A stretch of 36,639 bases of DNA from MGIIa-L3 sp11892u (GTDB lineage: Archaea; Thermoplasmatota; Poseidoniia; Poseidoniales; Poseidoniaceae), in contig CBFHXB010000021.1 in assembly GCA_965659685.1 (NCBI GenBank), positions 1 through 36,639 on the forward strand, in the 5' to 3' direction. How positions within the stretch are numbered: position 1 is the first letter of the stretch; each line of letters starts with the position of its first letter. A model generated the notes under the pieces. It saw only the letters and a program-made list of their open reading frames with translations. It had not been told where the DNA came from and did no database searches. This document shows, one piece after another, positions 16,561 through 25,132 of this stretch. The position numbers and the translations under genes are program-made.

Positions 16561-16983
16561 ATGCCCACCGTGGACCTGACCGAGGAGACCTTCGAAGCTG
16601 CCCTTGCGGACAACACCATCATGTTCATCGATTTCTGGGCCGAATGGTGTGGACCTTGCAAGGCCTTTGGCCCGGTTTACGAGCGTGTTTCTGAGGATCA
16701 CCCCGACGTCCTTTTCGCGAAGGTCGACACGGAGGACCAGCAAGCGCTTGCGGGCTCCTTCGGGATCCGTTCCATCCCCACGACGGTGGTGTTCAAAGAA
16801 GGCGTGGGCGTCTTCATGCAACCAGGTGCCTTGCCCGAGGAGGCCTTGCAAGACTTGGTCGGCAAGGTCAAGGAGCTTGACATGGACGACGTTCGCACCA
16901 TGATCGCCAAGCAGGAAGCCGAAGCCAAAGCAGCAGCGGGCGACGATGCAGGTTGCTGCAGCGACCCGTCATGTTCTAATTGA
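16561..16983 (+). CDS. Thioredoxin with cysteine-rich C-terminal extension
   Basis: 140 residues. The active site WCGPC (C30, C33) and the cis-proline in RSIPTTVVF mark a standard cytoplasmic thioredoxin fold of about 105 residues. A further tail of about 35 residues is helical and Ala/Glu-rich, then ends GCCSDPSCSN with C132, C133 and C138. Such a tail is not part of the usual thioredoxin and could bind metal or act as an extra redox relay. The open frame extends 67 codons upstream, but ATG 16561 with GGAGG about 7 bases before it is the clear start. It lies 13 bases before the S15-type lipoprotein gene and may be co-transcribed with it. Confidence 0.94.
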   Translation: MPTVDLTEETFEAALADNTIMFIDFWAEWCGPCKAFGPVYERVSEDHPDVLFAKVDTEDQQALAGSFGIRSIPTTVVFKEGVGVFMQPGALPEEALQDLVGKVKELDMDDVRTMIAKQEAEAKAAAGDDAGCCSDPSCSN

Positions 16984-16996
16984 CCCCGCTTGAGGC

Positions 16997-18805
16997 ATGT
17001 CCGTGCGTCACGTTGCGTTCATGCTCGTTTGGCTGATGTTGGCCATGCCTTTGGCCGGCTGCCTCGGGGCAGAAGACGAGGATCTTGCCGTCGATATGGG
17101 TGATTCCTCTTACCCCAACCCTTGGGAACGCGGCAATCTTACCTACGACGACAGCGATGTGTTCAGCCGGGTCACCACCAACGGAAGTTACGGCATCATC
17201 GACGCCGTTTCCGTCTTTGTTCCCGTTGACACCATCACCGCTGCTGACGGCGGTGCAGGGCTGACCGGTGACGCCGAAGTCCACCTTGGATTGTGGTTGC
17301 CGGACATCGAGGGCTGCGACTGGACGTTGGAGAACGTCTCCGAGGAATGCCGCGTTCCGGTGATCGCCGACGTGGGTCCATACTACGACGACGGTGACGT
17401 GAGCGCCGTGACGCCTGCGGACCGTTTGGGCCGCTTCCTCATCGAAAACTACGTGCCCCACGGTTATGCCGTGGCTCAAGTCTCGGTGTTTGGCACCGGT
17501 GAATCGAACCACTGCATGGACCTCATGGGCACCGATGAACAACGTGGCATCGATGCCGCGGTGACGTGGCTCGGCACCCAAGGTTGGTCCAACGGCCGCG
17601 TCGGGCTCATCGGCAAGTCCTACGACGGCAGCACGCCGTGGCAAGCGGCCACCTTCGGCAATCCGCACCTTGCGACCATCGTTCCGATGTCTGGGCTCAT
17701 CGGTGTCCACGACCTGATGTGGCGCAACGGCAGCATGGAAGCACGTGGCATGATCATGCACAACGGCGTGTACGGCTCCTTCGGCATCGACGGCGACAGC
17801 GAGGACAGCCACACGCTGTGCGAGGGATACCTGGAAGGCTACGCGAACGGTCCTGCGGCCTACTTGACGGGTGGCATGGTGACCTACGCCGGCAATGATT
17901 ACTGGACCGAGCGTTCCTTCCTCGACCGGGTGTTGCAGAACTACGACGGTTCCATCTACATCATTCAGGGCATGCAAGATTGGAACGTCGATCCACACAT
18001 GGCGTTCCCCATTCACCAGCAGGTGCATGACGCCGGCATTGAGGTGAAGACCCTCGCAGGCCAGTGGGCCCACGATTATCCAGACCGTGTCACCGGGCAC
18101 AGTTCCCAAAGCAGCGGTCGCGGCGCGGAAGCCTATCCCTACACCCTTCGCTGGGATTGGGCCGACGAGATGCTCGTTTGGTTCGATTGGTACCTGCGCG
18201 ACGAAGGCGTTGCACCGGTGCTCGGCGTGGAAATGCAGGACAACCGTGGCGGGTGGAGGTTCGAGTCCACCTGGCCCGCTGAAGACACGCAATTCGTCGA
18301 GGTTGCGGGCAGCGACCTCGGTCCCACCGGGGCGAGCATCAGCGGCACGAACAGCATCACGATGACCTACGGGCCCTTCGAGAACGACACGTGGATTGCA
18401 GGGATGCCGACCTTCCATATTCCCGTGACGCCGCACACGACCAACGGGGCTCATGGCTTCCTTGAGATGACCGACGAAAGTGGCATGCACCTCGGTCACG
18501 CCGTCATGGATTTCCGATTCCATGCAGGCGGACGAGACGGGCAAGAGGTGCTGGTACCCTTTTCGACCGTGACCGGATACATGGAGTTCTTCGCCATGGA
18601 CGTCTACCTTGAAGCCGGTGAATCCATCGTCATCACGATGACCCAAACCGGTGAAGATTACGTTCCATCGCCTGCGTCTGTGGGTTCCTACAGCATCGAT
18701 TGGTCTGCCGCGGTCCTGACCCTTCCATTGGTGGAGCGCACCTGCGACGACTTGTTCCGTGCGCCGATGCAGACCTACGGTGAAGATGGCGGTCGGGCCT
18801 GCTGA
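16997..18805 (+). CDS. Lipoprotein hydrolase of the S15/CocE alpha-beta family
   Basis: 602 residues. A signal peptide with lipobox LAGC (C22) indicates export and lipid anchoring. The hydrolase core has the nucleophile motif GKSYDGS (S208), the Asp segment MQDWNVDPHM and the His segment QWAHDYPD, the catalytic triad order of the X-Pro dipeptidyl peptidase/CocE family. A C-terminal jelly-roll-like beta domain follows (about 400-590), also typical of CocE/S15. Members cleave X-Pro dipeptides, cocaine-like esters or beta-lactam acyl amides. Here the exported location suggests peptide or ester scavenging. The gene is convergent with the MutS2-like gene, with the stop codons directly abutting. 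Confidence 0.88.
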   Translation: MSVRHVAFMLVWLMLAMPLAGCLGAEDEDLAVDMGDSSYPNPWERGNLTYDDSDVFSRVTTNGSYGIIDAVSVFVPVDTITAADGGAGLTGDAEVHLGLWLPDIEGCDWTLENVSEECRVPVIADVGPYYDDGDVSAVTPADRLGRFLIENYVPHGYAVAQVSVFGTGESNHCMDLMGTDEQRGIDAAVTWLGTQGWSNGRVGLIGKSYDGSTPWQAATFGNPHLATIVPMSGLIGVHDLMWRNGSMEARGMIMHNGVYGSFGIDGDSEDSHTLCEGYLEGYANGPAAYLTGGMVTYAGNDYWTERSFLDRVLQNYDGSIYIIQGMQDWNVDPHMAFPIHQQVHDAGIEVKTLAGQWAHDYPDRVTGHSSQSSGRGAEAYPYTLRWDWADEMLVWFDWYLRDEGVAPVLGVEMQDNRGGWRFESTWPAEDTQFVEVAGSDLGPTGASISGTNSITMTYGPFENDTWIAGMPTFHIPVTPHTTNGAHGFLEMTDESGMHLGHAVMDFRFHAGGRDGQEVLVPFSTVTGYMEFFAMDVYLEAGESIVITMTQTGEDYVPSPASVGSYSIDWSAAVLTLPLVERTCDDLFRAPMQTYGEDGGRAC

Positions 18806-20800
18806 TCAGAACGCGTCGAGGATCGATGCAAACACGGCCTTTGCGGGCCCTTCTGACCGCTCGACAAGCCTGCGCACGATCAATTCGGGCGTGCTTCGAG
18901 CGAGATGGTTCCTGCGAGGTGTCCGGTCCACGATGAGTTCCAAATGTTCGTCCAAGCCACGAGCCTCGATGCCATCAATGCGGAGGTCATCGCGGCCAGT
19001 GGCCTCGATGATGGCCGGGGCCAAGTGGGTGACGAGGACCATGGAGGTGTCCGGATGGGCCTCGGCCGCGAGCAGCATCCCTGCGATGATCCGTGCTCCT
19101 GCGCCCGGTTCGGTGATGGCCTCCAATTCGTCGGCAAGGATGAGCTTGGACGTGGGATCGCTGACGACCTCCGCGAGGTCCACGAGCGTCTGCTCAAGCG
19201 CGCCTGCGGACTGGGTCCCGCCCGCTTTGGCCAACACCTGCAGGTGCTTGACCCGGCCGACGCGGGCTTCTGTTGCCGGTACGGGCAGGCCCATGTGGGC
19301 AAGGATGCAGGTGAAGCCGAGCAGTTCGAGCAGGGTGGTCTTGCCACCGCTGTTGGCACCGGTCAGCAAGGCCACGGTTTGTCGGTCGCCTTCCTCGGCG
19401 GAACGGCCGACGCCGTAGGTCACGGGGTCCGGCTCGATGCCGAGCAGGGGGTGACGTCCCTCCACGACGACCAGGCCGTGTTCAACCATCGTCGGGCGCA
19501 CGCAGCGGTGCGTTTCAGACCAGCGGGCGACCGCAAGCCATTGGTCGAGTTCGACCATGGCCTCAATGGCTTCACCGCAGACCTCGCGCAGGGGCGCAAG
19601 CGCCGTGGAAAGACGTGTCAGTTCTGCGGCTTCGTCCGCGGCGATGCGGCGCTCGAGGTCCTCGACCAAGAGATCGACCTCCTTGCGGTCGACCTTGAGC
19701 GGCCAGCCGTCGATGAACAGCCGCTGCGGCATGCGCAAGCTGGTGCCGTGGAGGAACTCCGACAGCGCGGTATTGGCTTCCTCAATGGCTTCCTCGATGG
19801 CCTCGGTGGTGGCCGCGCGCAGGCGCCGCTGGAGGCCAGCGCCGTTGGCCAGCGCGTCGAGCATGTCCGCACCGGTCAACGCGAGTTGTGCTTCAGCCAT
19901 CGCTTCCTCGACGCGTTCACGCACCTGAGTTTCGAGGCCCTTGATCGTCGGCCACAGGCGGTCGGCCACGTCATGCAGCAGGTCAGGGTTGCCGTCGTCG
20001 CTGACGTCATGGAGCAGCGCCTCGAGTTCGCCAAGGTCGGCAACCATCGGTGCGAGGCGGTTCAGCACAGGTTGGGCACCCTTGACGGCGCTAAGGGTCG
20101 GCCAGCGCTGCACGAGGTCCGCGACCAAGCCAAGCAAGGTGCTGTTTGTGCGGAACCATGCCAAGGTCGCCTCGGGCAGCGCCATGGCGTCGACGGCGTC
20201 CTCGGGCAAGACCAGCCAGCCGTCGGGAGCGTCGAGCGGTGCGCCTTCGCCGATCCAACTGACTTGCTTGAACACGCGATAATCGCGCCATGTTTCGTCT
20301 GGGCCGGGCGTCAGGACGCGGCATTGTTTCGCGAGTTCGGGCCGGTCTTGCCGGGTCACGACCACGCGATCGTGCCGCCCGGTCGGGCTTCGGGGACGGG
20401 AGAGTCCCTTCCACGCTTCAGCGAGGTCGGCCACAGCGCCAGACGCGACCAAGGCGCGGGCGGCGTCAACGAGGGCCCAGCGGGATTCCGGGTCCTGAAT
20501 CGGCGTGAGCAAGGCCAAGCGTTCACGCGAAGCCGCGCAAGCGGCGTGTTGGCGCATGTCTTCGATGAGTTGCGCATGCAACTTCTCGGCCTCGCGGGTG
20601 GCAAGGAAGCCACCGTCGTCGCCGCTGGCGGCGCGTGCGAGCGCCAAAGCGCGCTTTGGTGAAACGCCGTTGACCGCAGCGATTCGTGAGATGTCACCGG
20701 ACTTCAGCGCGGCCATCGCGGCATCCTCGCCGTCGAAGTGATCGCGGAGCTTGTCCGCCAATTTTTGACCGAGACCAGGGACCCGTTCAAGCGCCATCAT
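18806..20800 (-). CDS. MutS2/MutS5-like ATPase with N-terminal helix-hairpin-helix
   Basis: 664 residues. Two helix-hairpin-helix elements occupy the first about 60 residues (VPGLGQKLADKL and IAAVNGVSPKRALAL). A long helical lever/clamp region follows. The C-terminal MutS ATPase has Walker A GANSGGKT (481-488), the conserved QSAGALEQTLVDL signature helix, Walker B LILADEL and the switch His in VLVTHL. There is no MutS mismatch-recognition domain (no Phe-x-Glu motif) and no C-terminal Smr nuclease domain, unlike bacterial MutS2. The archaeal version with helix-hairpin-helix probably acts on branched or recombining DNA; mismatch repair is less likely. Two adjacent ATGs (20800, 20797) are possible starts; neither has a clear RBS. 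Confidence 0.85.
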   Translation of the reverse strand: MMALERVPGLGQKLADKLRDHFDGEDAAMAALKSGDISRIAAVNGVSPKRALALARAASGDDGGFLATREAEKLHAQLIEDMRQHAACAASRERLALLTPIQDPESRWALVDAARALVASGAVADLAEAWKGLSRPRSPTGRHDRVVVTRQDRPELAKQCRVLTPGPDETWRDYRVFKQVSWIGEGAPLDAPDGWLVLPEDAVDAMALPEATLAWFRTNSTLLGLVADLVQRWPTLSAVKGAQPVLNRLAPMVADLGELEALLHDVSDDGNPDLLHDVADRLWPTIKGLETQVRERVEEAMAEAQLALTGADMLDALANGAGLQRRLRAATTEAIEEAIEEANTALSEFLHGTSLRMPQRLFIDGWPLKVDRKEVDLLVEDLERRIAADEAAELTRLSTALAPLREVCGEAIEAMVELDQWLAVARWSETHRCVRPTMVEHGLVVVEGRHPLLGIEPDPVTYGVGRSAEEGDRQTVALLTGANSGGKTTLLELLGFTCILAHMGLPVPATEARVGRVKHLQVLAKAGGTQSAGALEQTLVDLAEVVSDPTSKLILADELEAITEPGAGARIIAGMLLAAEAHPDTSMVLVTHLAPAIIEATGRDDLRIDGIEARGLDEHLELIVDRTPRRNHLARSTPELIVRRLVERSEGPAKAVFASILDAF

Positions 20801-20815
20801 GGGCGAAAATCCACG

Positions 20816-21307
20816 TCAACGGTTCTTGAGGTTGCCCTTCCTGAGCAGCATGGTGACGGACTTCGTCTCATGATGAAGGACGCCCACCTCGACGAACTCG
20901 AAGCGCTCATGGAAGCGCATTGAGCCGGGGTTCGGAGGATTCAGGTTCACTTCTGCGGCGATTGGAACGTGGTGTTCGTTTGAGCACGACACGACCGCGT
21001 GGTACAAGGCAGCGCCAACGCCTTGGTTCCTTGATTCGGTGGCGACGGCCACACGGTCGACGTAGATGAATTCCTGATACCTTGCGTTGAACCACGCGTA
21101 GTTCAGGCTTCCATAGTCGGCCTGAGGCGAGAGGCAGATCACGAATCCCAGCAGGACGTCGTCAGAAAAGGCTCCGCGGGCGAAGGAGGACACGTTGAGG
21201 AGGTGACCCATCTCGTCTTCGGACACCTTGCCCGTGCCGGGCAAACCCTGTTCGTTGATCGACCACATGTCGTGCAGATGTTCACGCGTCAAGGGACGAA
21301 TCTGCAT
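20816..21307 (-). CDS. GNAT-family N-acetyltransferase
   Basis: 163 residues. The acetyl-CoA motif A, VDRVAVATESRNQGVGAALYHAV, contains R/Q-x-x-G-x-G/A, and a C-terminal RFHERFEFVEVGVL strand-helix matches motif B. The N-terminal part (IRPLTREHLHDMWSINEQ) is the usual beta1-alpha1. It transfers an acetyl group to an amine of a protein or small molecule; the substrate is not evident. It lies 15 bases upstream of the MutS2-like start on the same strand, so the two may share a transcript. No RBS is visible. Confidence 0.88.
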   Translation of the reverse strand: MQIRPLTREHLHDMWSINEQGLPGTGKVSEDEMGHLLNVSSFARGAFSDDVLLGFVICLSPQADYGSLNYAWFNARYQEFIYVDRVAVATESRNQGVGAALYHAVVSCSNEHHVPIAAEVNLNPPNPGSMRFHERFEFVEVGVLHHETKSVTMLLRKGNLKNR

Positions 21308-21355
21308 GGCGGCGTGTGGATGGCCTGGGACTTGAATGGAACCCTTTGGGATGAA

Positions 21356-21856
21356 TCAAGCAGCGAGGGTCTGGTTCCAGACTTCGCTCATCTCGTCCAT
21401 GTTGGTCCACAAGCCCTTGCGGTCAAATTCGATGTTCCCTTCTGCATCGATGTAGAACACATGGGGAATGCCCACCACGCCCAACTCCTCGGACATGTTG
21501 GGCCCGTGGATGAACGGTCGGGCGAGTTCTCGCTCAAATGCGGCCTCCATGTCGTCGTTCCAGGCCACCATGTCGCTGTGCTCTTCGCGCGGATCTTTGT
21601 TGAACACCAGCAAGCGGTCAGCAGGAATCACCTGATCCACGGCATCCAAGGTCGGATGGCAGTGGCCGCACCATGAGGCGGAGATGTAGGCCACCCATGC
21701 CTCGCCTTCCATCGCGGATTTGCTGACCGGCGTACTCGTGAGGCCGTCTTCCAAGGCGAATTCAGGGAAGGGGTTGGTCACCGTCTCCTCATCAAACAGG
21801 AGGGCGAAGAGGACGAGCGACCCAACGGCGATGGTCAACAAGACACGCCAGTTCAT
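21356..21856 (-). CDS. Membrane-anchored thioredoxin-like protein (TlpA-like)
   Basis: 166 residues. One N-terminal membrane helix (about 5-21) should anchor a thioredoxin fold on the outer face of the membrane. The active site is SWCGHC (C63, C66), with HP following as in many thioredoxin-like proteins, and the cis-proline lies in VGIPHVFYID. The CGHC centre is more oxidising than CGPC, consistent with a disulfide-handling role for exported proteins, many of which in this window contain cysteines. It sits 48 bases before the GNAT gene on the same strand. TlpA versus a DsbA-like oxidase role cannot be separated by sequence alone. Confidence 0.88.
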   Translation of the reverse strand: MNWRVLLTIAVGSLVLFALLFDEETVTNPFPEFALEDGLTSTPVSKSAMEGEAWVAYISASWCGHCHPTLDAVDQVIPADRLLVFNKDPREEHSDMVAWNDDMEAAFERELARPFIHGPNMSEELGVVGIPHVFYIDAEGNIEFDRKGLWTNMDEMSEVWNQTLAA

Positions 21857-21908
21857 GTTGTATGTTGCGACCTACGTCCAAATGAACCTGTCGCGGAAGC
21901 CATGGAGG

Positions 21909-21989
21909 TCAAAACAGAATGAAGATGACATACGCAACAATCAGGAGGATTGCGGTAGCGTAGCCTCCAAGCACGACAATCAGGGACAT
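21909..21989 (-). CDS. Putative 26-residue hydrophobic peptide
   Basis: From ATG 21989 the frame encodes 26 residues that are almost entirely hydrophobic (beginning MSLIVVLGGY, ending VAYVIFILF), one membrane-spanning helix. It occupies most of the 176-base gap between the thioredoxin-like start (21856) and the propeller lipoprotein stop (22033), where no other gene fits. There is no RBS and no charged flank, so it may be chance. A small membrane protein is possible because the hydrophobic run fills the peptide exactly. Confidence 0.3.
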   Translation of the reverse strand: MSLIVVLGGYATAILLIVAYVIFILF

Positions 21990-22032
21990 GATGCAATTTT
22001 TGGCGATGCTCCCGAACGAGAAGCGAAGCGAC

Positions 22033-23424
22033 TCAAGCGGGCAGGTCCAACTCGACCGCAAAGAGCGGATCTTCGTGGGTCGAGTCGTGGTAAGCGACCA
22101 CCACGCCGCCGTCGGGCAGGATGCCGAGGCTGGCGAAATCGAAGCGGATGTCGTTGCCCGCGCCTGAGGTCGAGTCGAGGTCGCCCTGTCCAAGGTAGGT
22201 CAGGGTGTCCGCTTCAAGGCTCTCTGAGACGCCGCGCACGTGCCACAGCATGTCCACGTCTGGACCCGCCGCGTCCTGGTAGCGCACGTTGAGCACGAAG
22301 AGGTCCTGACCGGCGCTGGCCTGGAACTCCCACTCCTCGATGCTGGAGGCCACGCCGTCGAGGCTGTGGTTCATGGTGTCCCACGTCAAGCCGCCGTCTT
22401 CCGAGCGGTGATGGGTGAAGGTCGTGCCCTGCAGGCTGACGCAATGCAGTGCGTTCATGCTGTCGATGTGGCAGTATTCCGAGGGGAACTCCATCGCCAC
22501 CTGGTTCCACGACAGGGTGGTGTCAAGGAAGGCCGCGGTGCCGTCGTCGAAGTATTGCGGGAACATCAGGCCGCCGCTGGGCACCGAGAAGGCGCGCATT
22601 TCCTTGTGGGGCTTGTTGACGTCCCAGTGGGGGCCGAGGTCGGTCCCGTAGACGCCGAGGTCGACCTCGATGTCGGCGCTGCCGCCACCGCGATCGGGGA
22701 ACTGAATCGGGTAGTAGTTCAGGCCGTCCACGCTGATTTGACCGCCGGCGTTTTGCGTCTGGTGCCAGAAGTTGCTCACCACGAGGCTGGCCCATTCACC
22801 GCTGCCGAGCGTGCTGTCGATGGGTCCGATCACCTCCACCTGCCATGATCGGTCGTAGAAGGGTTCCGTGATGCGGTTGTAGCACCAGCGCCACGACATT
22901 TCCGAATCGTCGTAGAGGATGGCGTAGAACTTGTCGAGCTTCAGGTCACCACCGACGTAGGGGAACCAGGACATCGAGATGATGTCGCCGTTGGTCGCCT
23001 GCACGATGGAGCCTTCACCCAGCCCTTCGGTTCCAGGGTTGGTCGGCACGAAGGTGCGGCATTGTGCATCGGGCAGCATGCCGGGGATCCACGTGTCCCA
23101 GTCGTGACCGCGGTCCACCGAATAGACGGGGTATTCTCCACCGATGTTGAGGATGGCTCCGGCCGTGGTCGTCGCAAGGTAGTGTTCGCAGCAGTTGCCG
23201 CCGTAGTCGCGGTTGAAGACCGCCCATGTCGTCTCGCCGCTCTGGTTCAGCGCGAGGTCGACGGTGGCGAAGGTCCGAGCGTCGTCGTGGGGCACCTGAT
23301 CGATGAGCGCATAGCCCTCCCAGATGGGCGACATGGCCTCTTCGTCCACCAGCCCCTCGCCTTCGCCGAAGCAGCCTGCGGTCAGCGCCGAGGCGACCAC
23401 GAGCACGGCGAGCAGGGCGCGCAT
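22033..23424 (-). CDS. Exported lipoprotein, probable sialidase-like beta-propeller
   Basis: 463 residues from ATG 23424. A signal peptide with lipobox LTAGC (C18) shows export and lipid anchoring. The mature part has repeated beta-strand blocks and Asp-box-like stretches such as SEDGGLTWDTM and SVDRGHDWDTW, the S/T-x-D-x-G-x-T/x-W pattern of BNR/sialidase propellers. I see no sialidase arginine triad, so it may be a binding or structural propeller. A longer frame reaching 23766 was rejected because its first 114 codons overlap the PIN gene and lack a signal peptide. It is divergent from the PIN-TPR gene, with 91 bases between. Confidence 0.75.
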   Translation of the reverse strand: MRALLAVLVVASALTAGCFGEGEGLVDEEAMSPIWEGYALIDQVPHDDARTFATVDLALNQSGETTWAVFNRDYGGNCCEHYLATTTAGAILNIGGEYPVYSVDRGHDWDTWIPGMLPDAQCRTFVPTNPGTEGLGEGSIVQATNGDIISMSWFPYVGGDLKLDKFYAILYDDSEMSWRWCYNRITEPFYDRSWQVEVIGPIDSTLGSGEWASLVVSNFWHQTQNAGGQISVDGLNYYPIQFPDRGGGSADIEVDLGVYGTDLGPHWDVNKPHKEMRAFSVPSGGLMFPQYFDDGTAAFLDTTLSWNQVAMEFPSEYCHIDSMNALHCVSLQGTTFTHHRSEDGGLTWDTMNHSLDGVASSIEEWEFQASAGQDLFVLNVRYQDAAGPDVDMLWHVRGVSESLEADTLTYLGQGDLDSTSGAGNDIRFDFASLGILPDGGVVVAYHDSTHEDPLFAVELDLPA

Positions 23425-23515
23425 GGAGGCTGCTCCACATGCCTCGTCTTGAACGTCGCGCTGCGCCCGTGTGCTGCTCAGCAAGGACCATGTGCGCCCT
23501 TGAGAAGGAAACGGC

Positions 23516-25054
23516 ATGGGCTCGGCATGGGTCGTCGATTCGAATTGTTTCATCCACCTCGGCCAGAAAGGCGAGGACGAGGTGCTGGCCGACCTGACCT
23601 CCGCCTTGGGCGGCGGGAAGATGCTCATCACGCCCGGCGTCGAAGACGAGGTCGCGACCGTCCGCATGCGCCGCATGGAAGGACGGCCGCGCTTGCTCGA
23701 CGTCCTCGCACCCGTCCTCAAGTCCGTGCCTGTGAACGAAGCGGACGTGCGCGCCTTGGCCGCCAAGATCGGTGAACGCGCCGCGCCTCAGGACGTCGAC
23801 CTCTCGCTCATGGTGCTCGCTCACTCGCTTGGCGAAGCGGGCGGACCTGTCGTGCTCGTCTCGGACGACTTCAAGATGGCCACGACGGCCGAAACGGCGG
23901 ACTTGGCCTTCGACAGCTGCCCGCCGTCCACCTTCATCGAGCGGCTGGTCGAAAACGGTGGTGACGCCGCTCGGGACGCACGCTTGCGCAGTCTTTCGCG
24001 CCAAGTGCGCGCCTCGGAGATGAAGTACGCCATCAGTCGGCGCGAGGACTACGACGTGCAGCGCAAGCTGACGTGGATGGTCGATTCCCTGCTGGGTGGG
24101 TCTCACGATGTGGGTACGCCCGAGGAAGGGCCTGACGAAGCCCGCATGGTGGCCGATCTGACGCGCACCATCCGCGGCTACCGTGTCAAGCCGAAGCGGC
24201 TCGAGGCCCTTGGCGATTTGCCCAACGTCTGCGCGCCAGTGCAGCGCTTGGACGCGCACCTTGGCGAACTTCGGACCGCGTCGGAAGACGACCTCGATGC
24301 CTCGCGTGCCGCAACGCGCGCGCTGCTCGCCGAGGTCATGGAAGCGGTCGGCCTTGCCCTTGCACCCTTGGGCGAAGAGGAGGTGGAACTCGTGCACCGT
24401 GCCATGGCCGGCAGCCTCGCACGCACCGAATCCGCCCTTGGGCTCATGGCCGGCATGACCGGTGAGCACGCTGAAGCCCGCGGGCATCTTGTCCGCGCTT
24501 TGCATCTTGCAACCCTGGTTGACGACGTCGGTGCCGAGCGCAAGGCCATGCGACGCTTGGGCGTGCTTGCCTTGCATGCGGGAAACCACGAGCGCGCCTA
24601 CGACCTCTGCTCGACGGCCGCAGAACAGCCGGCCAAGGAAGCCCTTGACGCCCTGCCTTCGCTGGTGCTGGCCGGCATCACCGCACGCTTGCTAGGGCGT
24701 CAAGAGGACGCAGAGCAGTGGATCACCCGCGCGGCCGAGGTGCTCGCCGATGCGCCCGGAAAAGGCGCGGCTGCCCTTGACCGGGTCGGGCAAAGTTTGC
24801 TCGCTGTGGACCGTCCGGACCTCGCCATCGAGCTCTTCGACGAAGCGGTGGAATGCGCCCTGCTGGGCGGCAACTCAGTCCAAGTCGAGGCCTCTGCGCG
24901 CGGCATGCTGCAAGCGGAATTGGCCTTCGAAGAGGGCGCAGACCCACCCTCTTCGAGCATGCGCCGCCTGCTCGACCGGCTCACGCCGGTCGGCGAAGGC
25001 CACGGCAAAGCCGAAGCCATCGCCAGTGCGCAGGCGTCCATCGACGAGGCCTAA
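23516..25054 (+). CDS. PIN-domain protein fused to TPR-like helical repeats
   Basis: 512 residues, cytoplasmic. Residues 1 to about 145 look like a PIN nuclease: VVDSNCFIH (D8), the acidic turn PGVEDEV (E43), DVDLSLMVLA (D93/D95) and VLVSDDF (D117/D118) supply the four acidic positions that bind the metal. The rest is almost wholly helical, rich in Ala, Leu and Glu. From about 285 onward it has TPR-like pairs (for example AMRRLGVLALHAGNHERAYDLC and IELFDEAVECALLGG). PIN domains cleave RNA; a TPR arm would give partner or substrate choice. No small antitoxin gene lies next to it, so it does not look like a VapBC toxin. GAGAAGGAA at 23502-23510 supports ATG 23516. The PIN call is good; the role is unknown. 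Confidence 0.75.
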   Translation: MGSAWVVDSNCFIHLGQKGEDEVLADLTSALGGGKMLITPGVEDEVATVRMRRMEGRPRLLDVLAPVLKSVPVNEADVRALAAKIGERAAPQDVDLSLMVLAHSLGEAGGPVVLVSDDFKMATTAETADLAFDSCPPSTFIERLVENGGDAARDARLRSLSRQVRASEMKYAISRREDYDVQRKLTWMVDSLLGGSHDVGTPEEGPDEARMVADLTRTIRGYRVKPKRLEALGDLPNVCAPVQRLDAHLGELRTASEDDLDASRAATRALLAEVMEAVGLALAPLGEEEVELVHRAMAGSLARTESALGLMAGMTGEHAEARGHLVRALHLATLVDDVGAERKAMRRLGVLALHAGNHERAYDLCSTAAEQPAKEALDALPSLVLAGITARLLGRQEDAEQWITRAAEVLADAPGKGAAALDRVGQSLLAVDRPDLAIELFDEAVECALLGGNSVQVEASARGMLQAELAFEEGADPPSSSMRRLLDRLTPVGEGHGKAEAIASAQASIDEA

Positions 25055-25132
25055 GTCCGCCGAGGCGAACAACCGGGGAAAGAAGCGCACCTACGGAAGA
25101 ACGTTGATGAAATCCGTATCGGTGCTCGCCCC

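Noticed and set aside
15183..16694. 503-codon plus-strand open frame across the amidohydrolase and into thioredoxin
   Set aside because: It is antisense to a signal peptide, lamin-tail domain and metal-binding HxH motif on the minus strand, and it overlaps thioredoxin out of frame.
16976..18646. 556-codon minus-strand open frame opposite the S15-type hydrolase
   Set aside because: The plus strand has a lipobox and the catalytic triad of the S15/CocE family. The antisense product is compositionally typical of a shadow frame.
18905..20662. 585-codon plus-strand open frame opposite the MutS2-like gene
   Set aside because: It is antisense to a gene with complete MutS ATPase motifs. Its product is a low-information mix rich in Gly, Arg, Val and Gln with no recognisable domain, as expected for the complement of GC-rich codons.
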